Origin: Chloroflexota bacterium
GTDB taxonomy: Bacteria > Chloroflexota > Ktedonobacteria > Ktedonobacterales > Ktedonobacteraceae
DNA length: 10,305 nt
Direction: 5' to 3'
Assembly: GCA_005881995.1 (NCBI GenBank)
Contig: VBHV01000114.1
Span: 1 to 10,305 of the forward strand
Part shown: positions 1 through 5,476 of the stretch, in pieces
Numbering within the stretch: the stretch's first letter is position 1
How the letters are laid out: every line of letters begins with the position of its first letter
Position numbers and translations under genes: made by a program
The notes under the pieces: generated by a model
Told to the model about the DNA's origin: nothing
Seen by the model: only the letters and a program-made list of their open reading frames with translations
Database searches by the model: none

Positions 1-121
1 TAGTATAGTATATAGTAGCAAATAATTCTAAGAGCGTTTGGTGTTGCTTTAGCACGGCTTTTCTGGGAGTTTTATGGTTATTTTTGCTAGGACGCCTGGA
101 TGGGCTTTCTGGGCTGTTTCC

Positions 122-364
122 CTACGACCCATGATGAATAGCGTATTCAATCTCAACCTGGTGGTCATAATAATAACTAAGCGCGTCATAGACCTGTGCA
201 AGGGTGAGACGATGAATACTGGCGATTTCTTCGGGGTCTTTGCCAGATTGAAAGAGCAGGATGATATGACGCACACCTGTACGAGTTCCTTCAACAATCG
301 GCTCTCCACCATAGATAGCGGTATCACGAATAATATAGGGATGCGCGGTGCGTTCAATGCTCAT
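122..364 (-). CDS. DUF433 family protein (antitoxin-like)
   Basis: An 80-residue protein of the DUF433 family, small winged-helix-like proteins often paired with PIN-type toxins and therefore regarded as possible antitoxins. The family signature is visible: a start like 'HPYIIRD', then 'GGEPIVEGTR', then an 'EIASIHRLTLAQVYDALSYY' stretch that looks like the helix-turn-helix part. Upstream in-frame ATGs exist at 385 and 370. I chose 364 because the run AAGAAAGGG lies about 9 nt before it, while the promoter at 394-422 would put the RNA start almost on the 385 ATG. No PIN or DUF5615 partner is visible in the 121 nt downstream, so it is either an orphan or its partner lies beyond the window. Family assignment is fairly sure; an antitoxin role is inference only. 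Confidence 0.85.
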   Translation of the reverse strand: MSIERTAHPYIIRDTAIYGGEPIVEGTRTGVRHIILLFQSGKDPEEIASIHRLTLAQVYDALSYYYDHQVEIEYAIHHGS

Positions 365-393
365 CGTCATAGACCCTTTCTTCATCTATGTGT

Positions 394-422
394 AGTGTAA
401 TCGCAAATTTTCAGATCGTCAA
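394..422 (-). promoter_or_regulatory. sigma-70-type promoter of the DUF433 gene
   Basis: On the minus strand, TTGACG (422-417) and TACACT (399-394) are separated by exactly 17 nt. RNA would start near 387, about 23 nt before the chosen ATG at 364. Seen by eye; matches are 5/6 and 4/6 to consensus. Confidence 0.6.
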
Positions 423-585
423 TGGGAATTTTGTTTTCCGAAGAGATCGAGACATTTCATTGTTTACTTGCCAATTCACGAAATATTCACAATAAGGCAG
501 AACTGTGAAATCGCGTCATCAAGCTTCAGAGGCTGCTTTAAGCATAGTAGTGACGGTTGAGTCTAAACGAATTTTCATCAAAAGC

Positions 586-617
586 TTGACAACGGGACAA
601 ATGCAAGGTATTATAAT
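586..617 (+). promoter_or_regulatory. strong sigma-70-type promoter of the small transcript
   Basis: A perfect -35 TTGACA (586-591) is followed at 17 nt by TATTAT (609-614) and, overlapping, at 20 nt by TATAAT (612-617). Either -10 would start RNA at about 621-624, immediately before the ribosome binding site of the 24-codon ORF. Confidence 0.65.
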
Positions 618-641
618 CGCAACGAAAGGAGGTGGTGTGTA

Positions 642-716
642 ATGGACCAACGTAGTCGCTGCACAGGCAGCGTGGTAGTTTCCCACACCTTCCAGATGAG
701 AGGTGACCGGCGCTAG
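642..716 (+). CDS. 24-residue small ORF with near-ideal Shine-Dalgarno
   Basis: ATG at 642, TAG at 714-716. The peptide begins MDQRSRCTGSVVVSH and ends QMRGDRR; it is basic, has one Cys, and has no membrane segment or recognisable motif. The reason to take it seriously is its initiation site: GAAAGGAGGTG ends 7 nt before the ATG, matches the expected 16S rRNA tail over 11 nt, and puts the AGGAGG core at the ideal 9-nt distance. A strong promoter and terminator flank it. It could be a leader peptide, a small functional peptide, or a non-coding RNA that happens to carry an SD-like stretch. Function unknown. Confidence 0.45.
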   Translation: MDQRSRCTGSVVVSHTFQMRGDRR

Positions 717-769
717 CCGGTTAATCATCGCTGGTAGGTGCATTTAATAATCCCTACCTGTGCGGCGTT

Positions 770-816
770 CCCCAGAGCGATGGCGATCATAGACCTGCCG
801 TTGCTCTGGGGTTTTT
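770..816 (+). terminator. intrinsic terminator of the small transcript
   Basis: Stem 770-784 pairs with 797-811 (outer CCCCAGAGC with GCTCTGGGG, inner pairs including two wobbles), with a 12-nt loop and then TTTTT at 812-816. Confidence 0.85.
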
Positions 817-984
817 ATCCACAGTATCGCACTTACTCAGTCTGTCTGTTTTTCACCGCGTCGGCGGGTTAATGCCTATCTCTATACTACCGGCAAAACC
901 ACCTGGGCCAATCTTCTAATCGGGCCTATTTAAGACAGATTGGTTCACTTCTTCTAAATACCGATTCTCTAATTTGAGATAAGA

Positions 985-1839
985 ATGGATAGTATGTTAC
1001 GGAGCGCGCTCGATATCGAAGCGCTTGCGCGTCACCTGGATACTCAGTATTTTGGTTGTGGAGATCGGTTACTGTATTTACCAACAGTGAACTCGACAAA
1101 CACGTTGGCAATGCAACTGGCCCAAGAGCGGCCAGAAGAAGGGTTGGTGGTACTTACTGATAATCAAACTGCCGGAAAGGGCAGGCAGGGCCGTCGTTGG
1201 GTAGATGTGCCGGGATGCAATGTGCTTTCATCCATAGTGCTCCTGCCAGGGTTTCCGCCGCATTTGCTTGTCATGATCGCCTCGCTCGCTGTCGTTGACG
1301 CAATCGCCGCAACCTGTTCGGTGACGGCAACTATCAAATGGCCTAATGATGTTCTTATCGGAGATCACAAAGTTGCTGGCATTTTGATTGAGACCAGCCA
1401 TGATCTTACAGGGCGCCTGATAGCCGTCATCGGTATCGGTATCAATGTCAACGGGCGTATTGAGGAGGTAACTGAGCACCTGGCGGAACAAGCTCCCTTT
1501 GTCGCCCGTGCAACAACACTTGAGACGGTCTGTGGGCATACCGTTCAACGCGAAGCATTGATTGCCCACCTGTTGCAGCGTATCGAAAAAGACTATCTCG
1601 CGCTACAACAAGAGGCCGCAGGTGATCTGCCGGGAACAACACCTGCCTCTCGGTTGATTCGAGAGCAATGGCGAGGCCAACTATCAACTCTAGGACGCGC
1701 TATTACAGTGCGTCAGGGGAAATCAATAATCAGCGGGGTTGCTGAAGACGTGGATGGCAACGGAGAGCTGTTACTCCGGCGCCATTCAGGTGAATTAGTG
1801 AACATTACCTGGGGGAGCGTGGAGTATCCTGCCGGGTAA
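985..1839 (+). CDS. birA: biotin--[acetyl-CoA-carboxylase] ligase (monofunctional BirA)
   Basis: This 284-residue enzyme activates biotin with ATP to biotinyl-AMP and transfers it to the lysine of biotin carboxyl carrier domains in the cytosol. Visible motifs: 'STNTLAM' near 37-43, the adenylate loop GKGRQGRRW at 64-72, KWPNDV at 118-123 and K129 in 'HKVAGILIE', which corresponds to the biotin-binding lysine of the family. The C-terminal ~55 residues ('REQWRGQLSTLGRAITV...GSVEY') form the usual SH3-like cap. The N-terminal helix-turn-helix of E. coli-type BirA is absent (the catalytic domain begins within ~30 residues), so it should be a ligase without repressor function. Start is uncertain between ATG 985 and ATG 994; neither has a clear ribosome binding site. 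A weak promoter (TTCACT at 944, TCTAAT at 968) is possible. greA follows after 80 nt. Confidence 0.93.
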   Translation: MDSMLRSALDIEALARHLDTQYFGCGDRLLYLPTVNSTNTLAMQLAQERPEEGLVVLTDNQTAGKGRQGRRWVDVPGCNVLSSIVLLPGFPPHLLVMIASLAVVDAIAATCSVTATIKWPNDVLIGDHKVAGILIETSHDLTGRLIAVIGIGINVNGRIEEVTEHLAEQAPFVARATTLETVCGHTVQREALIAHLLQRIEKDYLALQQEAAGDLPGTTPASRLIREQWRGQLSTLGRAITVRQGKSIISGVAEDVDGNGELLLRRHSGELVNITWGSVEYPAG

Positions 1840-1841
1840 AC

Positions 1842-1861
1842 ACCTATCGATTAAGATAGGT
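1842..1861 (+). other. short hairpin in the birA-greA gap
   Basis: ACCTATC (1842-1848) pairs with GATAGGT (1855-1861) around a 6-nt loop, just after the birA stop. No T-run follows, so it is not a classical terminator. A further copy of ACCTATC lies at about 1894-1900. It may be a processing or attenuating hairpin between two co-transcribed genes; role unknown. Confidence 0.35.
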
Positions 1862-1919
1862 AAGGTTATGGAAGCCTGGTAGGATAAAGGAACCTATCAG
1901 ACAAAGAAGGGAAGCAGAG

Positions 1920-2378
1920 ATGGAAACACAATTCCTGACGGACGACGGACGACAACGCGCACTTACTCAGCTGGAGTTTCTGCGTACAGTCAAGCGCGCC
2001 GAGGTTGCCCAGTACCTTCATGAGGCGAAGGAATCGGGGGATGTCATCGATAATGCCGCCTATGAAGACGCAAAGAACGAGCAAGCACGCCTCGAAGGGC
2101 GTATTTTGGAACTGGAGCGGTTGCTTGCAACGGCCAAGCCCATTAGCAAGCTACTGACCGACGAGGTTTCTCTGGGTTCTATTGCGCACCTGCGCACTCC
2201 TGATGCACGAGAGTACCACTATACCATCGTTGGCGCATTTGAAGCTAAACCGACGGCAGGACTGATCTCCAATGAGTCTCCGGTGGGTAAAGCGCTGCTG
2301 GGCCACAAGGTAGGCGATCTGGTGATTGTCTCTACGCCTGGCGGTGTGAAAGAATATACCATCTACGAGATCGAGTAA
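1920..2378 (+). CDS. greA: transcription elongation factor GreA
   Basis: A 152-residue GreA, close to the usual length. It binds the secondary channel of RNA polymerase and stimulates cleavage of backtracked RNA, rescuing arrested complexes. Residues 1-75 form the antiparallel coiled coil; residues ~80-152 form the FKBP-like domain, with the family-typical 'LISNESPVGKALLGHKVGD' and 'TPGGVKEYTIYEIE'. At the coil tip the sequence is GDVIDNAAYEDAKNEQ: D41 is kept, but the second acidic residue, usually E44, is D44 here, with Asn-Ala-x-Tyr following as in the family. A purine-rich site (GAAGGGAAG) precedes the ATG by about 6 nt. It lies 80 nt after birA, probably in the same transcript or with a weak promoter of its own, and ends at a strong terminator. 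Identity is firm. Confidence 0.96.
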   Translation: METQFLTDDGRQRALTQLEFLRTVKRAEVAQYLHEAKESGDVIDNAAYEDAKNEQARLEGRILELERLLATAKPISKLLTDEVSLGSIAHLRTPDAREYHYTIVGAFEAKPTAGLISNESPVGKALLGHKVGDLVIVSTPGGVKEYTIYEIE

Positions 2379-2407
2379 CCCTTCCCAGGCAGTAACAGCA
2401 ACCAATC

Positions 2408-2442
2408 GACCTGTGGCTTTGAGAGGCCACAGGTCTTTTTTT
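2408..2442 (+). terminator. intrinsic terminator after greA
   Basis: A perfect 10-bp stem, GACCTGTGGC (2408-2417) with GCCACAGGTC (2426-2435), has an 8-nt loop and is followed by seven T (2436-2442). It closes the birA-greA unit and separates it from lysS. Confidence 0.93.
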
Positions 2443-2460
2443 GTGTGCGCTAATAAAGCG

Positions 2461-2490
2461 ATGACAAAAGCGAGAAAACGATGTTACAAT
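2461..2490 (+). promoter_or_regulatory. lysS promoter with extended -10
   Basis: ATGACA (2461-2466; 5/6 to the -35 consensus), an 18-nt spacer, then TGTTACAAT (2482-2490), an extended -10 of the TGnTATAAT type. RNA would start near 2497, about 29 nt before the lysS ATG. Confidence 0.6.
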
Positions 2491-2525
2491 GGTTTGCACA
2501 AATTTGTAGAAGAAAGAGGCACTTT

Positions 2526-4004
2526 ATGACAGACGAACGAGCCGTGCGTTTACAACGGCTGCATATATTACGCGAAAAGGGCATCAACCCCTATCCCAAC
2601 CGTGTGGAGCGCACCCACACCATCACCGAGGTCCTGCAACACTTTGACGAATCGCAGGGAGAAACAGGCGACTACATACTGACCGGGCGAATTCGCCTTC
2701 TGCGTGAAATGGGCAGGGCAGCCTTTGCCCAGATCGAAGATGGCACGGGGCGTATCCAGGTCTACTTCCGCATCAACGATCTTGGGGAAGAGGCGTACAA
2801 GACCGTCAAGCTGCTCGATCTTGGTGACTTTATACAGGTACGCGGCTTTCTTTTCAGGACGCGTACGGGAGAGCCTACTCTACACGCTCGAGCGTTTCAC
2901 ATACTCGCAAAGGGGCTGCGTCCCCTGCCGGAGAAGTATCACGGACTGGAAGATGTAGAGACTCGCCAGCGCAAGCGCTACCTGGACTTGATCGCCAATG
3001 GAGACGAGGCGCGCAACATCTTCATGATTCGCAGCCGCACTATCAGCGCCATGCGCCGTTACCTGGACGAACACGGCTTCATCGAAGTCGAGACGCCCAT
3101 CCTGCAACCGCTCTATGGAGGCGCAACCGCACGCCCATTTATCACGCATCATAATACGCTTGACCGCGATTTCTACCTGCGTATCGCGGTTGAACTCTAC
3201 CTCAAGCGTTTGATCGTGGGCGGGTTTGAACGGGTCTACGAAATTGGGCGTGATTTCCGCAATGAGGGCATAGACCGCACCCACAATCCCGAATTTACGA
3301 TGATGGAGTGCTATCAAGCCTACGCCGATTACAACGACATTATGGTGTTGGTCGAGGAAATGGTCAGTTTTATTGCCCAGCAGGTGAAAGGCTCGCCACG
3401 CATCACCTACCAGGGGACCGAGATTGATCTGACCCCTCCCTGGCCACGTATCCGCTTGCTGGATGCCATCGCAGAGTTTACCGGCATCGATGTTGAGCGT
3501 TTCCCTGACAAGGAGAGCCTCGCGGCTGAGATGCGCGCCCACGGCTACGAAGCCGATCCAAAGCTCGGTCGTGGTCGCCTGATCGATGATCTCAAGGGCG
3601 CGATGTTCCGCAAGGGCATTCCTGCGCTGAAGCAGGCCTTGTTCCTGACGGATTACCCTATCGATGTCTCGCCCCTGGCGAAGCAGCATACCGAGGTACC
3701 GGGGCTGACGGACCGCTTCCAGCCCTTTGTGGGTGGCCTGGAACTCGGCAACGCTTTCACGGAGTTGAACGACCCGCTCGATCAACGCGCCCGCTTTGAA
3801 GACCAGATGCGCCAGCGCACCCAGGGCGATGAAGAAGCCCAGGTACTCGACGAAGATTTCCTGGAGGCGCTTGAAATTGGCATGCCACCCACCGGCGGCC
3901 TGGGCATCGGTGTTGATCGCCTGGTAATGCTGATGGCCGATCAAGAGTCTATCCGCGATGTGATCCTCTTCCCGGCGATGCGCAAGACGGCGGAAGAACA
4001 GTAA
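2526..4004 (+). CDS. lysS: lysyl-tRNA synthetase, class II
   Basis: A 492-residue class II LysRS, normal length. It charges tRNA-Lys with lysine using ATP. The N-terminal OB fold, which binds the anticodon, covers roughly residues 45-140 ('ILTGRIRLLREMGRAAFAQI' onward). The catalytic domain follows, with motif 2 'GRDFRNEGIDRTHNPEF' (arginine at 245) and motif 3 'GGLGIGVDRLVMLM' (arginine at 465). The ELGNAFTELNDP stretch is the lysine/ATP pocket typical of this enzyme. An in-frame ATG exists at 2481, but that codon lies within the likely -10 region. ATG 2526 has AGAAAGAGG about 7 nt upstream and gives the family N-terminus, so I chose it. The frame stays open for 45 more codons after the TAA (see 4005-4142). 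The MOSC gene follows after 159 nt with no terminator between. Confidence 0.97.
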   Translation: MTDERAVRLQRLHILREKGINPYPNRVERTHTITEVLQHFDESQGETGDYILTGRIRLLREMGRAAFAQIEDGTGRIQVYFRINDLGEEAYKTVKLLDLGDFIQVRGFLFRTRTGEPTLHARAFHILAKGLRPLPEKYHGLEDVETRQRKRYLDLIANGDEARNIFMIRSRTISAMRRYLDEHGFIEVETPILQPLYGGATARPFITHHNTLDRDFYLRIAVELYLKRLIVGGFERVYEIGRDFRNEGIDRTHNPEFTMMECYQAYADYNDIMVLVEEMVSFIAQQVKGSPRITYQGTEIDLTPPWPRIRLLDAIAEFTGIDVERFPDKESLAAEMRAHGYEADPKLGRGRLIDDLKGAMFRKGIPALKQALFLTDYPIDVSPLAKQHTEVPGLTDRFQPFVGGLELGNAFTELNDPLDQRARFEDQMRQRTQGDEEAQVLDEDFLEALEIGMPPTGGLGIGVDRLVMLMADQESIRDVILFPAMRKTAEEQ

Positions 4005-4142
4005 GCGGAGGCAACGAACCGCTTCGCCGAGCAACTGCTTCCGCCAGAGCAGGGAAAAGTGGCCCTGGAGGATGCGCTGCTGATCCTGAATCGGCAATTC
4101 GACGCACAGGAACGTTTACACTGGCAAGTAACTGCCCCTTAA
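4005..4142 (+). other. coding-like tail in frame after the lysS stop
   Basis: Directly after the lysS TAA the same frame continues for 45 sense codons to a TAA at 4140-4142. The translation looks like real protein (it begins AEATNRFAEQLLPPEQ and has a predicted amphipathic stretch 'ALEDALLILNRQFDAQ'), with GAG, CTG and CAG codons as in the neighbours. There is no ATG; the only plausible internal start is GTG at 4059. It could be a former C-terminal extension cut off by a nonsense mutation, a remnant of a lost gene, a stop read-through tail, or chance. LysRS itself ends normally at the TAA, so the tail is not needed for function. Confidence 0.3.
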
Positions 4143-4163
4143 AGTGGGACACAGGAGCATTAG

Positions 4164-4733
4164 ATGAAGAAGAAACTAACGGGCATTGTTACCCATGTTA
4201 TGGTTGGAAACGATAAACGCACGCTCGAAACTTATAGAGTACCCAGGGTGCAGGTTACGTTCGAGGGATTTGTGGGAGACCAGCACGCGGGCTTAACGCG
4301 CTTATCAGATGTGCGAGTGCCGCATTATCCACGCAGAACCATCATCCGCAATACGCGCCAGGTTTCCATGCTCTCTCTGGAGGAGATGGCGGATATCGCG
4401 GCGGCGCTGCAATTGCCCGAAGTCCTGCCCCAGTGGTTAGGGGGAAATCTAGCGTTTCAGGGCATACCAGATTTAACGATGCTTCCGCCCTCGACGCGCA
4501 TCTTTTTTCCTGACGATGCAGTGATTGTGGTCGATGTTGAAAATATGCCTTGCACCGGGCCTGGTGAATTAATTCAACTGAAGTATCCGGATATTCCTAA
4601 GCAGGTGCAGTCTTTCCCGAAAGCTGCGATGCATAAACGCGGGCTGGTGGGGTGGGTGGAACGACCTGGATACATCAACGAAGGCGATGAGGTCTGGCTG
4701 TTGCTGCCGACGCCTGTTACCTACAGCTACTGA
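4164..4733 (+). CDS. stand-alone MOSC domain protein
   Basis: A 189-residue single-domain protein of the MOSC superfamily, the fold at the C-terminus of molybdenum cofactor sulfurases and in YiiM/YuaD-type proteins. Members handle sulfur or molybdopterin cofactor, and some detoxify N-hydroxylated bases, through a conserved cysteine. The early motif 'GFVGDQHAGLTR', the mid 'WLGGNLAFQGI' and 'ENMPCTGPGELI' with the conserved Cys at residue 130 all fit. AGGAG sits 6 nt before the ATG. No signal peptide or membrane segment is visible. It lies 159 nt after lysS with no terminator between, and the next feature is the independently promoted split tRNA, so it probably rides on the lysS transcript. 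Family is firm; substrate cannot be told from sequence. Confidence 0.88.
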   Translation: MKKKLTGIVTHVMVGNDKRTLETYRVPRVQVTFEGFVGDQHAGLTRLSDVRVPHYPRRTIIRNTRQVSMLSLEEMADIAAALQLPEVLPQWLGGNLAFQGIPDLTMLPPSTRIFFPDDAVIVVDVENMPCTGPGELIQLKYPDIPKQVQSFPKAAMHKRGLVGWVERPGYINEGDEVWLLLPTPVTYSY

Positions 4734-4749
4734 GAACGCCCAAAAATGC

Positions 4750-4778
4750 TTGACAATAGCCCATGCTAATGCTATAGT
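4750..4778 (+). promoter_or_regulatory. strong tRNA-Val / intron promoter
   Basis: TTGACA (4750-4755), exactly 17 nt, TATAGT (4773-4778). RNA would begin near 4785, about 9 nt before the mature tRNA 5' end. The same transcript must include the group II intron and its maturase. Confidence 0.82.
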
Positions 4779-5046
4779 TGCTCTTGTCAGCAAGGGCGCT
4801 TAGCTCAGTGGGAGAGCGCTTCGTTCACACGTGCGCCGTATGAGGCGTGCAGTTCGCAGTCACGACAGAACGTGATACCACTGGTGTCAAAAGTGGATAA
4901 AGCGGCGACTTACCTAGAGGGGAAACCCAAAGGGGACAATAGCATGTCGCTACAAAGGCGGAAAGGCATAGGTACCTAATCCTTGTCCGTCAGCTAAGCT
5001 GTATATGGTTAAGCCTGCATTGGTTGAACCCCATCCGAGCGATCTA

Positions 5047-5052
5047 GCGAAG
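5047..5052 (+). other. EBS2 candidate of the group II intron
   Basis: GCGAAG can pair with CTTCGT (4819-4824), the 5' strand of the tRNA anticodon stem plus U32, with one G-U wobble. It lies 217-222 nt into the intron, before EBS1, the order seen in group IIA introns. Confidence 0.65.
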
Positions 5053-5103
5053 GTTCTACGCCATCACGGTACTATAGGGCGTATGCGACGTTTCGGTACA
5101 AAC

Positions 5104-5110
5104 GGTGTGA
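5104..5110 (+). other. EBS1 and delta candidate of the group II intron
   Basis: GTGTGA (5105-5110) is a perfect complement of the last six exon bases TCACAC (4825-4830). The preceding G5104 could be delta, pairing with C7975, the first base of the 3' exon. The surrounding sequence resembles the EBS1 arm of LtrB as I recall it. An overlapping second partial match, GTGTG at 5111-5115, is the alternative. Confidence 0.7.
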
Positions 5111-5422
5111 GTGTGCCGAAAGACACCACGTCGCAGCGATGCCGCATTGGGCGGTAACCGGAGAGTGGGGAACCTAAGTACAGCGCGAGCGAATTGCATG
5201 AGACTACGGGATCACCTAACCCGCGAGAGCGGTACGGTGACAGAGCACCCATAGTACCTAGTAGGAACGCCTATACAAAGCGGGACGAAAGGGAAGGGGT
5301 GTAGAAGGTACCACCGCCGGTCTATCAAGGTTGCGATGGATGTCGCACAAGACCAAGGGTAGACTGTCGGCTAGGAAGCCCTAGCGACTGTAGGTTTGTA
5401 AGGAGGGATTTGTAGAGCGTTA

Positions 5423-5452
5423 GTCAGAAACATCAGGAGGAACAATTCTGAC
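5423..5452 (+). other. DIVa-like hairpin with an SD sequence in its loop
   Basis: GTCAGAA (5423-5429) pairs with TTCTGAC (5446-5452); the loop contains AGGAGG (5435-5440) with no usable start codon after it. In LtrB, a domain IV hairpin near the maturase start binds LtrA and represses its own translation; this may be the counterpart. The real SD of the maturase, AGGAG at 5466-5470, lies just downstream. Confidence 0.4.
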
Positions 5453-5476
5453 GTAGAAGATCAATAGGAGACCCAC

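Larger units (their letters stand above)
622..816 (+). ncRNA. unrecognised ~190-nt independent transcript (small mRNA or structured RNA)
   Basis: A self-contained transcription unit runs between a strong promoter (586-617) and a strong intrinsic terminator (770-816). Inside are an 11-nt perfect complement to the 16S rRNA 3' tail (624-634), a 24-codon ORF (642-716), a hairpin with a 6-bp GC-rich stem (706-711 with 716-721, loop GCTA) that engulfs the ORF stop codon, and a second possible stem (733-738 with 753-758). I do not recognise it as 6S RNA, tmRNA, RNase P RNA, SRP RNA or a known riboswitch. The terminator lies before birA, so birA is not obviously regulated by it unless by read-through. 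Start inferred from promoter spacing. Confidence 0.5.

Noticed and set aside
49..357. 102-codon minus-strand frame overlapping the DUF433 gene
   Set aside because: It is a shifted reading of the DUF433 gene; composition is unlike a protein and no ribosome binding site supports it.
475..509. TTCAC repeats 11 bp apart (475-479, 486-490) and an inverted GTGAA (505-509) as an operator
   Set aside because: Five-base matches in A/T-rich sequence are weak and lie more than 50 bp from the DUF433 promoter; not enough to claim a binding site.
622..816. Known small RNA (6S, tmRNA, SRP, T-box or riboswitch)
   Set aside because: No long end-to-end hairpin, tRNA-like ends, T-box sequence or recognised aptamer core could be seen.
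2880..4097. 405-codon open frame on the minus strand opposite lysS
   Set aside because: It lies wholly antisense to a certain LysRS gene, has no family signature, and long antisense frames are expected from the codon bias of such genes.
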